From an uncultured Pedobacter sp. (lineage in GTDB: Bacteria > Bacteroidota > Bacteroidia > Sphingobacteriales > Sphingobacteriaceae), in the NCBI GenBank assembly GCA_938008555.1, contig CALLKE010000046.1:1-23808 (forward strand): a stretch of DNA of 23,808 bases. Reading direction: 5' to 3'. This document shows positions 1 through 8,200 of this stretch, piece after piece (the stretch's first letter is position 1; every line of letters begins with the position of its first letter). The notes below the pieces were generated by a model. It did not search any database, had not been told where the DNA came from, and worked only from the letters and a program-made list of their open reading frames with translations. The translations under genes were made by a program, and so were the position numbers.

Positions 1-78
1 ATCTTTTCTTCCGTTATTTGAATCAAAAAGTTGCATTGGCGAGTTGAATCTGCGGTTGGTAGATTTTTTTTAAAAAAT

Positions 79-108
79 TTTGTTCAACCTTAAATTTTTG
101 TAGATTTG
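79..108 (+). promoter_or_regulatory. Bacteroidota-type sigma-A promoter for the tRNA-tuf operon
   Basis: TTTG at 79-82 and TAGATTTG at 101-108 are separated by 18 bases. This is an exact match to the Bacteroidota primary sigma factor consensus (TTTG, 17-23 bases, TAnnTTTG). Transcription would start near 114-118, about 70 bases before the first tRNA gene. The stretch to its left (1-78) has short open frames running off the window edge, none of which I recognise as a gene end. Confidence 0.72.
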
Positions 109-184
109 CAATCCGATTTGAGAAGGATAGTCGTCAGATTATTTATTTTTTTCTTCGGTGTTCTTTACTAATCAGAAAAGATAA

Positions 185-257
<73 letters not shown>

Positions 258-269
258 CTTTATTTGTTT

Positions 270-350
270 GGGGGGATTCCAGAGCGGTCAAATGGGACGG
301 ACTGTAAATCCGTTACTTCGGTTTCGAAGGTTCGAATCCTTCTCCCCCCA
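270..350 (+). tRNA. tRNA-Tyr (anticodon GTA)
   Basis: This is a class II tRNA of 81 bases with a long variable arm. The acceptor GGGGGGA (270-276) pairs with TCCCCCC (343-349), with discriminator A350. The anticodon GTA is at 304-306 within stem 297-301/309-313, and the T stem is 326-330/338-342. No CCA is encoded. It begins 12 bases after tRNA-Thr, so the two are surely cotranscribed. It corresponds to tyrU of the E. coli tufB operon. Confidence 0.96.
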
Positions 351-424
351 CTTTGATTATCGATCTGCTAATTATTCTATTCAAAAAAGCAAACTCTTGG
401 TCTATAGTCAATAAATTTTAAAAA

Positions 425-497
425 GCGGAAGTAGCTCAGTTGGTAGAGCGATAGCCTTCCAAGCTATAGGTCGCGAGTTCGAACCTCGTCTTCCGCT
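425..497 (+). tRNA. tRNA-Gly (anticodon TCC)
   Basis: The acceptor GCGGAAG (425-431) pairs with CTTCCGC (490-496), with discriminator T497. The anticodon stem is 451-455/463-467 and the anticodon TCC is at 458-460. CCA is not encoded. It is the third tRNA of the cluster and corresponds to glyT of the E. coli tufB operon. Confidence 0.96.
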
Positions 498-578
498 CTT
501 TTATGTTGGGCTAATTCATTGACTGTTAAAGTTAAATGTGATTTTGCCCAATTTTTAAATATTTGATTGGTGATGAAA

Positions 579-650
<72 letters not shown>

Positions 651-715
651 CAGAAGTCGATATCTTCGAAAGATAATTATAGTGTAAAAATTAACCTAAT
701 AACTAGTATAAAAAC

Positions 716-1903
716 ATGGCAAAAGAAAAATTTGACCGCAGTAAGCCGCATTTAAATATCGGTACTATTGGTCACGTTGACCACGGTAAAACAACTTTAA
801 CTGCGGCTATAACTAAAGTATTAGCAGATAAAGGTTTCTCAGAAGCTCGTTCATTCGATTCGATCGATTCAGCTCCTGAAGAAAAAGAAAGAGGTATAAC
901 AATCAATACAGCTCACGTTGAGTATTCAACCGCTACTCGTCATTATGCTCATGTTGACTGTCCAGGTCACGCGGATTATGTAAAAAACATGGTAACAGGT
1001 GCTGCTCAAATGGATGGTGCTATTTTGGTGGTTGCTGCCACGGATGGTCCAATGCCTCAAACTCGTGAGCACATTCTTTTAGCTCGTCAGGTAGGTGTTC
1101 CTTCTCTTGTTGTGTTTATGAATAAAGTGGATATGGTGGATGATCCTGAACTACTAGAACTAGTAGAAATGGAAATTCGTGAACTATTATCATTCTACGA
1201 ATACCCAGGAAATGATATTCCTGTGATTCAAGGTTCAGCTCTTGGGGGATTAAATGGAGATCCAAAATGGGTTGAAAAAATCATGGAATTGATGAACGCT
1301 GTGGATACGTATATTCCAATTCCTCCTCGTTTGACTGAACTTCCCTTCTTGATGCCTGTTGAGGATGTTTTTTCAATTACTGGTCGCGGTACCGTTGCTA
1401 CTGGACGTATCGAGCGCGGTGTTATCAATTCTGGTGAACCTGTAGAGATATTAGGTATGGGAGCTGAGAACTTGAAGTCTACAGTTACCGGTGTTGAGAT
1501 GTTCCGCAAAATTCTTGATCGAGGTGAAGCTGGAGATAACGTAGGTTTATTATTGCGCGGTATCGAAAAAACAGATATTCGTCGTGGTATGGTTATTTGT
1601 AAGCCAGGTTCTGTAACTCCTCATACAGATTTTAAAGCTGAAATTTATGTGCTGTCAAAGACTGAAGGAGGTCGTCATACACCATTCTTTAACAAATATC
1701 GTCCGCAATTTTATTTCCGTACAACAGATGTAACGGGAGAAATTACTTTAGCAGAGGGTGTAGAAATGGTTATGCCGGGGGATAATGTTACTATTACAGT
1801 GAAATTGATTAATGCAATCGCGATGGAAAAAGGTCTACGTTTTGCTATTCGTGAGGGTGGTAGAACAGTAGGTGCTGGCCAGGTAACTGAAATTCTAAAG
1901 TAG
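716..1903 (+). CDS. tuf: Elongation factor Tu
   Basis: EF-Tu is the cytoplasmic GTPase that carries aminoacyl-tRNA to the ribosomal A site as a ternary complex with GTP. The 395-residue length is normal for the family. The P-loop GHVDHGKT is at residues 19-26, the switch II motif DCPGH is near residue 81, the guanine-specificity motif NKVD is near residue 136, and the beta-barrel domains II and III follow. The ATG is preceded by an A-rich leader with no Shine-Dalgarno sequence, as usual in Bacteroidota. It follows four tRNA genes and is most likely cotranscribed with them from the promoter near position 79. A hairpin terminator follows the stop. Identity is certain; whether the genome carries a second tuf copy cannot be seen here. 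Confidence 0.98.
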   Translation: MAKEKFDRSKPHLNIGTIGHVDHGKTTLTAAITKVLADKGFSEARSFDSIDSAPEEKERGITINTAHVEYSTATRHYAHVDCPGHADYVKNMVTGAAQMDGAILVVAATDGPMPQTREHILLARQVGVPSLVVFMNKVDMVDDPELLELVEMEIRELLSFYEYPGNDIPVIQGSALGGLNGDPKWVEKIMELMNAVDTYIPIPPRLTELPFLMPVEDVFSITGRGTVATGRIERGVINSGEPVEILGMGAENLKSTVTGVEMFRKILDRGEAGDNVGLLLRGIEKTDIRRGMVICKPGSVTPHTDFKAEIYVLSKTEGGRHTPFFNKYRPQFYFRTTDVTGEITLAEGVEMVMPGDNVTITVKLINAIAMEKGLRFAIREGGRTVGAGQVTEILK

Positions 1904-1933
1904 AATTCTAAGTAAAAAATAGGTTAATGGAAT

Positions 1934-1970
1934 AACATAAGCTCAGTTTTTAGGGCTTATGTTTTCTTAT
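1934..1970 (+). terminator. Intrinsic terminator after tuf
   Basis: AACATAAGC (1934-1942) pairs perfectly with GCTTATGTT (1955-1963), and two further pairs extend the stem inward. The loop is T-rich and a T-rich tract (TTCTTAT) follows. It lies 31 bases after the tuf stop and separates the tRNA-tuf unit from the tRNA-Trp-secE-nusG unit. Confidence 0.75.
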
Positions 1971-2026
1971 AAATAAGAATGATGTTGATTAAACCAATCT
2001 AATAACAAAAAATATAGATCAAATAC

Positions 2027-2097
2027 ACGGGAATAGTTCAATGGTAGAATAGAGGTCTCCAAAACCTTTGATCAGGGTTCGAATCCTTGTTCCCGTG
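2027..2097 (+). tRNA. tRNA-Trp (anticodon CCA)
   Basis: The acceptor ACGGGAA (2027-2033) pairs with TTCCCGT (2090-2096), with discriminator G2097 as expected for tRNA-Trp. The anticodon stem is 2052-2056/2064-2068, the anticodon CCA is at 2059-2061, and the T stem is 2073-2077/2085-2089. No CCA tail is encoded. It ends 14 bases before the secE start, so tRNA and secE are probably one transcript. tRNA-Trp next to secE is a common arrangement in bacteria. Confidence 0.95.
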
Positions 2098-2111
2098 CTT
2101 ATGCTAAACAT

Positions 2112-2306
2112 ATGGCCAAAGTAATTGAGTTTTTAAAAGAATCGTATGTCGAAATGACAGAGAAGGTCACATGGCCTACTTGGTTGGAACTGCAAAATTC
2201 AGCCGTCATTGTATTGGTAGCATCCATCATTATTGCTTTGTTGATTTTGGCTATGGACCAATCTGCAGGTGAATCATTGAAATTGTTTTATAAATCTTTT
2301 GCATAA
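2112..2306 (+). CDS. secE: Preprotein translocase subunit SecE
   Basis: SecE is the small essential subunit that clamps the SecY channel in the inner membrane. At 64 residues it is the short, single-spanning form found in most bacteria, unlike the three-span form of E. coli. An amphipathic N-terminal helix carries the conserved VTWPTW segment around residues 19-24, followed by one hydrophobic span (about residues 32-51). The gene lies between tRNA-Trp and nusG, with a 13-base gap to nusG. The secE-nusG pair is one of the most conserved gene pairs in bacteria and supports the call despite the small size. Confidence 0.95.
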   Translation: MAKVIEFLKESYVEMTEKVTWPTWLELQNSAVIVLVASIIIALLILAMDQSAGESLKLFYKSFA

Positions 2307-2319
2307 CTGAAGGATACAA

Positions 2320-2865
2320 ATGGCTGAGCAACAATTAAAGTGGTATGTAGTAAGGGCTGTTAGCGGAAAAGAAAAAAAAGTTAAACAGTATTTAGAAGCA
2401 GAAATAAATCGCTTAGGGATTTCTCATTTGGTACCTCAAGTATTGATTCCAATGGAGAAATACTATCAAATGCGTGATGGCAGGAAAATTGCAAAAGAGC
2501 GTAATTTTTATCCTGGATATGTACTTGTGGAAGCTGCTTTAGATGGAGAGCTAGAACATATTATTAAAAATATCAATAGTGTTATTGGATTTCTTGGTGA
2601 TAAGGCAGGTAATGCTGTCCCAATGCGTCCAGCTGAGGTAAATCGAATTCTGGGAAAAGTGGATGAAATGACGGTGAAGGCAGAAGCAATGAGTACCTCT
2701 TATTATGTTGGAGAAAATATAAAAGTCGTGGACGGACCGTTCGATACTTTTACTGGTGTTATTGAAGAAATCAATGAGGAGAAGAAAAAATTGAAGGTTA
2801 TGGTGAAAATCTTTGGTAGAAAAACACCTCTTGAATTAAACTACATGCAAGTCGAAAAAGAATAA
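2320..2865 (+). CDS. nusG: Transcription termination/antitermination factor NusG
   Basis: NusG binds RNA polymerase through its N-terminal domain, suppresses pausing, and links the polymerase to Rho or ribosomal protein S10 through its C-terminal domain. The 181-residue product has the typical length. The NGN domain starts with WYVVRAVSGKEKKV and contains the FYPGYVLVE strand. The KOW domain starts near GENIKVVDGPF and runs to the C-terminus. Its place between secE and rplK is the ancestral order. It is likely cotranscribed with secE, and perhaps also with rplK across a 76-base gap that holds a hairpin. Confidence 0.97.
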   Translation: MAEQQLKWYVVRAVSGKEKKVKQYLEAEINRLGISHLVPQVLIPMEKYYQMRDGRKIAKERNFYPGYVLVEAALDGELEHIIKNINSVIGFLGDKAGNAVPMRPAEVNRILGKVDEMTVKAEAMSTSYYVGENIKVVDGPFDTFTGVIEEINEEKKKLKVMVKIFGRKTPLELNYMQVEKE

Positions 2866-2891
2866 TTCGATCAAAAAAGATAAAAATCTTA

Positions 2892-2920
2892 AATGTTACT
2901 TAGCTTCCACTACTAACATT
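2892..2920 (+). promoter_or_regulatory. Hairpin in the rplK leader, candidate r-protein control site
   Basis: AATGTTA (2892-2898) and TAACATT (2914-2920) form a perfect 7-bp stem. Inside it TAG (2901-2903) pairs with CTA (2910-2912), leaving an asymmetric internal loop (CT against C). It lies in the nusG-rplK gap, 21 bases before the rplK ATG. In many bacteria L1 represses the L11-L1 mRNA by binding a leader structure here. The conserved bases of known L1 sites are not obvious in this one, so the role is inferred from position. Confidence 0.4.
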
Positions 2921-2941
2921 GATTAATAAATAAAAAGCAAG

Positions 2942-3385
2942 ATGGCAAAAGAAGTCGGTGCGTTAGTAAAATTACAGATTAAGGGTGGCGCTGCCAATCC
3001 TTCGCCCCCAGTTGGACCTGCACTGGGTGCAAAAGGGGTGAATATCATGGAATTTTGCAAACAATTCAATGCGCGTACCCAGGATAAGCCAGGTAAAGTA
3101 TTACCTGTTGTAATCACGGTATATGTAGATAAGTCATTTGATTTTATCATTAAAACCCCTCCCGTAGCCGTGCAACTATTGGAAACTACTAAGTTAAAAA
3201 GTGGCTCAGCGGAGCCTAATCGGAAAAAAGTAGCCAATGTAAGTTGGGATCAGGTTGAGGTTATTGCAAAAGATAAAATGACTGATTTGAATGCATTTAC
3301 TGTAGAGTCTGCTATGAAAATGGTGGCTGGTACCGCACGCAGTATGGGGATTACCGTTAGTGGTAATGCACCTTGGAACAATTAA
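2942..3385 (+). CDS. rplK: 50S ribosomal protein L11
   Basis: L11 binds the GTPase-associated centre of 23S rRNA and forms the base of the ribosomal stalk. The 147-residue length is standard. The N-terminal domain has the proline-rich PSPPVGPALG motif (about residues 20-29), the site of thiopeptide antibiotic contacts in this family. The C-terminal RNA-binding domain carries DLNAFTVESAMKMVAGTARS. It begins the rplK-rplA-rplJ-rplL cluster, with a 22-base gap to rplA. The ATG follows an A-rich stretch. Confidence 0.98.
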   Translation: MAKEVGALVKLQIKGGAANPSPPVGPALGAKGVNIMEFCKQFNARTQDKPGKVLPVVITVYVDKSFDFIIKTPPVAVQLLETTKLKSGSAEPNRKKVANVSWDQVEVIAKDKMTDLNAFTVESAMKMVAGTARSMGITVSGNAPWNN

Positions 3386-3407
3386 TTAACACAAATCAGT
3401 TTAAGAA

Positions 3408-4106
3408 GTGGCTAGATTAACAAAAAATCAAAAAAAGGCACATTCCAAACTTGAAGTAGGAAAATCGTATTCTTTAGAGCAAGCTTCGGCTTTAGTTAAA
3501 GATGTCACTACGACTAAATTTGATGCTTCGGTTGACTTGGACGTACGTTTAGGTGTAGATCCTCGTAAAGCCAATCAAATGGTTCGTGGTATTGTGACCC
3601 TACCTCATGGTACTGGTAAAACTGTACGTGTTTTAGTTTTGTGTACTCCTGATAAGGAAGAAGAGGCTAAAGCAGCGGGTGCAGATTACGTAGGTTTGGA
3701 TGAATATATTGCCAAAATAGAAGGTGGATGGACTGACGTTGATATCATTATCACTATGCCTAGTGTAATGGCAAAAGTAGGTAAACTGGGTCGTGTTTTA
3801 GGCCCGCGTAACTTAATGCCAAATCCTAAGTCTGGAACCGTAACTACTGAAGTAGGAAAAGCAGTAACAGATGTTAAAGGTGGTAAAATTGATTTCAAAG
3901 TAGATAAAACAGGGATTATCCACGCTTCAATCGGAAAAGCATCTTTTGATGCTGGTAAGCTTTATGAAAATGCGCTAGAATTTATTCAAGCCATTTCTAA
4001 ATTAAAGCCATCAGCCGCAAAAGGAACTTATTTCAAAAGCATTCACATGTCTTCTACGATGAGTCCTGGAATTGCAATCGAAACTAAAACAGTAGCAGGG
4101 ATCTAA
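3408..4106 (+). CDS. rplA: 50S ribosomal protein L1
   Basis: L1 builds the mobile L1 stalk that helps release deacylated tRNA from the E site, and in many bacteria it represses its own operon. The 232-residue length is standard. The family signature around MPNPKSGTV and the segment KGGKIDFKVDKTG are present. The start codon is GTG (3408-3410). This start gives the usual N-terminus MARLTKNQKK, so the non-ATG start is credible. Only three bases separate its stop from the rplJ start, suggesting translational coupling. Confidence 0.97.
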   Translation: MARLTKNQKKAHSKLEVGKSYSLEQASALVKDVTTTKFDASVDLDVRLGVDPRKANQMVRGIVTLPHGTGKTVRVLVLCTPDKEEEAKAAGADYVGLDEYIAKIEGGWTDVDIIITMPSVMAKVGKLGRVLGPRNLMPNPKSGTVTTEVGKAVTDVKGGKIDFKVDKTGIIHASIGKASFDAGKLYENALEFIQAISKLKPSAAKGTYFKSIHMSSTMSPGIAIETKTVAGI

Positions 4107-4109
4107 GTT

Positions 4110-4628
4110 ATGAGGAAAGAAGAAAAACAAGATGTTGTTCTCGCTCTAAAAGAACAGATCGAAGAGTATGGTAATTTTTATATTACTGATACTGCAGAGC
4201 TTGATGTAGCAAAAATAAACGGTATTCGTCGCCAATGTTTTGATAGTGATATCAAAATGAAAGTCGCAAAAAATACCCTTATTCAGAAAGCCCTAGAAGC
4301 CGCTACTGGTGATTATTCAGAATTGTACGGTGTTCTAAAAGGTTCTTCATCTATCATGTTCTCTAAGTCGGGTAGCGCTCCTGCAAAGCTGATCAAAGAA
4401 TTGAGAAAAGAGGGGGAAAAACCAATATTAAAAGCAGCATATATTGATGCAGCTGTATTTATTGGCGATAATCAATTAGATACATTAGCTAGCCTGAAAT
4501 CAAAAGAACAATTGGTGGGTGATATCATTGCATTGCTACAATCTCCAGCTAAGAATGTTATTTCAGGCTTACAGTCTGGTGGCAATAAGCTTGCAGGAAT
4601 TGTGAAAACTTTACAAGAAAGAGGTTAA
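4110..4628 (+). CDS. rplJ: 50S ribosomal protein L10
   Basis: L10 anchors the L7/L12 dimers to the ribosome. The 172-residue product shows the N-terminal rRNA-binding domain, with the conserved segment KVAKNTLIQKAL near residues 51-62, and a C-terminal helix that would carry L7/L12. It starts three bases after rplA, so no room exists for a separate leader; any L10-(L12) autoregulatory site would have to overlap the end of rplA. A short hairpin (CGAAC 4629-4633 with GTTCG 4641-4645) directly follows its stop. Confidence 0.96.
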   Translation: MRKEEKQDVVLALKEQIEEYGNFYITDTAELDVAKINGIRRQCFDSDIKMKVAKNTLIQKALEAATGDYSELYGVLKGSSSIMFSKSGSAPAKLIKELRKEGEKPILKAAYIDAAVFIGDNQLDTLASLKSKEQLVGDIIALLQSPAKNVISGLQSGGNKLAGIVKTLQERG

Positions 4629-4690
4629 CGAACACCTGAAGTTCGAATGGATTATTACAACAAAGTATTGAATTTTAAAATTAAAATAAA

Positions 4691-5068
4691 ATGGCAGATT
4701 TAAAAATGTTTGCTGAGCAATTAGTAAGCTTGACAGTAAAAGAAGTAAACGAACTAGCTCAAATATTGAAAGATGAATATGGTATTGAGCCAGCAGCAGC
4801 AGCTGTTGCAATTGCTGCAGGGCCTGTTGGTGATGCCCCAGCAGCAGCAGCTGAGCAAACTGCATTTGATGTAATCTTGAAAGAAGCAGGTGGTCAGAAA
4901 TTAGCAGTTGTTAAATTGGTAAAAGATCTAACAGGTTTAGGTTTGAAAGAAGCGAAAGATCTAGTGGATGGAGCACCAAAAGAAATCAAAACAGGCGTTG
5001 CTAAAGACGAAGCAAATGCACTTAAAAAACAATTAGAAGAAGCTGGAGCTGTAGTTGAAATTAAGTAA
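4691..5068 (+). CDS. rplL: 50S ribosomal protein L7/L12
   Basis: L7/L12 is the multicopy stalk protein that recruits and stimulates translational GTPases. The 125-residue chain has an N-terminal dimerisation and L10-binding helix region, an alanine-rich flexible hinge (about residues 35-58), and the C-terminal domain with the conserved KLVKDLTGLGLKEAKDLVD segment. The hinge is encoded by near-repeated GCAGCAGCAGCT runs, which is ordinary for this gene. It follows rplJ by 62 AT-rich bases. The stop is followed by a strong hairpin before rpoB. Confidence 0.98.
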   Translation: MADLKMFAEQLVSLTVKEVNELAQILKDEYGIEPAAAAVAIAAGPVGDAPAAAAEQTAFDVILKEAGGQKLAVVKLVKDLTGLGLKEAKDLVDGAPKEIKTGVAKDEANALKKQLEEAGAVVEIK

Positions 5069-5086
5069 GCTCCTCTCCTAACTTTG

Positions 5087-5136
5087 TGACATTAGACTCC
5101 GATTTTCATTGGGGTCTATTGTCATTTGTATATTTT
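5087..5136 (+). terminator. Hairpin with T-rich tail between rplL and rpoB (likely attenuator)
   Basis: TGAC (5087-5090) through TCC (5098-5100) pairs with 5111-5124. The inner stem TAGACTCC/GGGGTCTA has 8 pairs including one G-T wobble, and the outer stem TGACA/TGTCA has 5 pairs, with a T-T mismatch between them. The loop has 10 bases and a T-rich tail (TTTGTATATTTT) follows. E. coli has a partial terminator in the same place that lowers rpoBC expression relative to the ribosomal genes. The same role is inferred here. The T tract is interrupted, which fits partial readthrough. Confidence 0.62.
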
Positions 5137-5218
5137 CCATCTCTGTTTGACTTACAGTACCAGGCTAGACGGTAAAACAAGTTGAAGTTTATTTTTTTAA
5201 ACTATAAATCGTAATCCC

Positions 5219-8200
5219 TTGGCAAACAAAAATAAGCACAGCGAAAGAGTAAACTTTGCTACCAGTAAGCATGTGTTAGATTATCCAGATTTTCTGGATG
5301 TGCAATTGCAATCTTTCAAGGAATTTTTCCAACTAGAAACAACTTCAGACAATCGTTATCAAGAAGGTTTGTTCAAAGTGTTCTCTGAAAATTTCCCGAT
5401 CTCTGACTCAAGAAATATTTTCGTTTTAGAGTTTCTTGACTATTTCATTGATCCGCCGCGTTATGATATACAAGAATGTATTGAACGTGGCTTGACGTAC
5501 AGTGTCCCATTAAAAGCTAAATTAAGGCTGTCATGTAATGATGCTGAACATGAAGAGTTTGAAACAATCGTTCAGGATGTGTATCTAGGGACTATTCCCT
5601 ATATGACCCCCAAGGGTACTTTCGTGATTAATGGTGCAGAGCGTGTAATCGTTTCTCAATTGCATCGTTCTCCCGGTGTGTTTTTTGGTCAAAGTAGACA
5701 CACAAATGGGACTAAATTATACTCCGCAAGAGTTATTCCTTTTAAGGGATCCTGGATTGAGTTTGCTACTGACGTGAACAACGTGATGTATGCTTACATT
5801 GATCGTAAGAAAAAATTTCCTGTAACAACATTGCTACGAGCTATTGGGTATGATTCAGATAAAGAAATTCTGGAGCTATTTGAACTAGCTGATGAAGTTA
5901 AGGTAAGTAAATCTGGTCTTAAGAAATGTGTGGGACGAAAGCTTGCTGCAAGAGTGCTCAAGAAGTGGGTTGAAGACTTTGTGGATGAGGATACAGGTGA
6001 AGTGGTTTCAATTGATCGTAATGAGATCATTATGGAGCGAGAAACCGTTTTAGAAGATGAACATATCGATATGATCATTGATGCTGGAGTAAAATCTGTG
6101 ATCTTAACGAAAGAAGATGCAGTCAACAGCGGTGATTATACCATTATATATAATACATTACAGAAAGATACGTCAAACTCTGAGAAAGAAGCGGTGGAGC
6201 ATATTTATCGCCAACTGCGTAATGCTGAACCACCTGATGAGGAGACAGCACGCGGTATTATTGATCGCTTGTTCTTCTCTGATAAGCGATATGACCTCGG
6301 AGATGTTGGAAGATATCGAATCAATCGTAAGTTGAAGATGGATACATCAGATACGACGAAAGTTTTAACAAAACAAGATATCATTGCCATTGTTAAGTAC
6401 TTGATCAAGCTTATTAATTCAAAAGCAGAGGTAGATGATATTGATCACTTATCAAATCGACGTGTACGTACAGTAGGTGAGCAGTTATATGCTCAGTTTG
6501 GAGTTGGTTTGGCACGTATGTCACGAACTATCCGTGAGCGAATGAACGTTCGTGACAATGAAGTGTTCACGCCAACAGATCTCATCAATGCGCGTACATT
6601 ATCCTCGGTTATTAATTCGTTCTTTGGAACAAACCAGCTGTCACAATTTATGGATCAGACTAATCCTCTGGCTGAGATCACGCACAAGCGTCGTCTTTCA
6701 GCTTTAGGCCCAGGTGGTCTTTCTCGTGAGCGTGCAGGTTTTGAAGTTCGTGACGTACATTATACACATTATGGTCGTTTGTGTACGATTGAAACACCAG
6801 AGGGACCAAATATTGGTTTGATTTCCTCTCTTTGCATACATGCGAAGATTAATAATTTAGGTTTTATTGAAACACCTTATCGAAAAGTAGATAAAGGTCG
6901 TGTAGTTGTAGAAGAGCCTGTGATTTACTTGTCGGCAGAAGATGAGGATGGTAAAACGATCGCTCAAGCTAATGCCTTGTATGATGACAAAGGCAATTTT
7001 ACTACAGCTAGAGTAAAAGCACGATTTGAAGGTGATTTTCCTGTAATCGAGCCTGAAAAATTAGATCTGATGGACATTGCTCCAAATCAAATTACTTCGA
7101 TTGCTGCTTCGCTAATTCCATTTTTAGAGCATGACGATGCGAATCGTGCCCTAATGGGATCGAATATGCAGCGTCAAGCAGTACCCTTGTTGCGCCCAGA
7201 ATCACCCATTGTGGGAACAGGTTTAGAAGGCCGTGTGGCAAGTGACTCTCGTACTTTGATTAATGCAGAAGGTACTGGTGTAGTTGAATATGTAGATGCA
7301 AACGAAATTCGTATTCGCTACGAAAGAAATGAGAATGATGTTTTGGTTTCTTTTGAAGGAGAGGTTAAATCATACAAACTGATCAAGTTTAAGAAAACGA
7401 ATCAAAGCACTTGTATCAACCTGAAACCAATTGTTAAAAAAGGTGAGCGGGTAGAAAGAGGCCAAGTATTATGCGAAGGATATGCAACTCAAAATGGTGA
7501 GTTAGCTTTGGGAAGAAATCTGAAAGTAGCATTCATGCCTTGGCAAGGTTTCAATTTTGAAGATGCGATTGTGATTTCGGAGCGTGTTGTTTCCCAGGAT
7601 ATCTTTACGTCTCTACACATCGAAGAGTTTGAATTAGAGGTTCGTGATACAAAGCGTGGAGAAGAAGAGTTAACTTCTGATATTCCAAATGTTTCTGAGG
7701 AAGCAACGAAAGATCTGGATGAAAATGGTATTATTCGGGTTGGAGCAGAGATCAAAGAAGGAGATATTCTAATTGGTAAAATCACTCCAAAAGGAGAATC
7801 TGATCCATCTCCAGAAGAAAAATTACTACGTGCCATCTTTGGAGATAAAGCAGGAGATGTGAAAGATGCGTCGTTGAAGACCCCTCCTTCTATAGCAGGT
7901 GTGGTTATTGACACAAAACTTTTCTCCCGAGCAAAGAAAACATCTAGAAGCGAAGAAAAAGCGCTAATTGAAAAATTGGATGCGAAATACAACAAAGCAA
8001 TTAAAGAATTAAAAGAGGCTTTAATTGATAAGTTGTTCTTTATTGTAAATGGTAAAACTTCACAGGGCATTTATAATGTGTACAAAGAGCTTCTGGTTCC
8101 CAAAGGGGTAAAGTTTACGCACAAGGTGCTAGTAGAGTTAGAATATGCAAATGTGAATCCTACCAAATGGACAACTGATGAGGATAAAAATGAGTTGATC

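Noticed and set aside
1..73. Short open frames running in from the left edge on the + strand (stops at 45-47 and 71-73)
   Set aside because: At 14 and 23 codons with no recognisable protein end, they cannot be told from chance.
4671..4682. Palindrome AATTTTAAAATT before rplL
   Set aside because: The whole gap is A/T only around it, so a short self-complementary run is expected by chance.
4783..4856. Repeated GCAGCAGCAGCT runs in rplL as a microsatellite
   Set aside because: They encode the alanine-rich hinge normal for L7/L12 and are not an independent repeat element.
4611..4865. Leu/Gln-rich open frame opposite rplL
   Set aside because: It is the complement of the alanine-rich GCAGCAGCAGCT hinge of L7/L12, and the low-complexity product is an artefact.
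7489..8070. Long open frame of 193 codons on the - strand inside rpoB
   Set aside because: It is antisense to a highly conserved coding region, is Ser-rich in composition as expected of a shadow frame, and resembles no protein I know.
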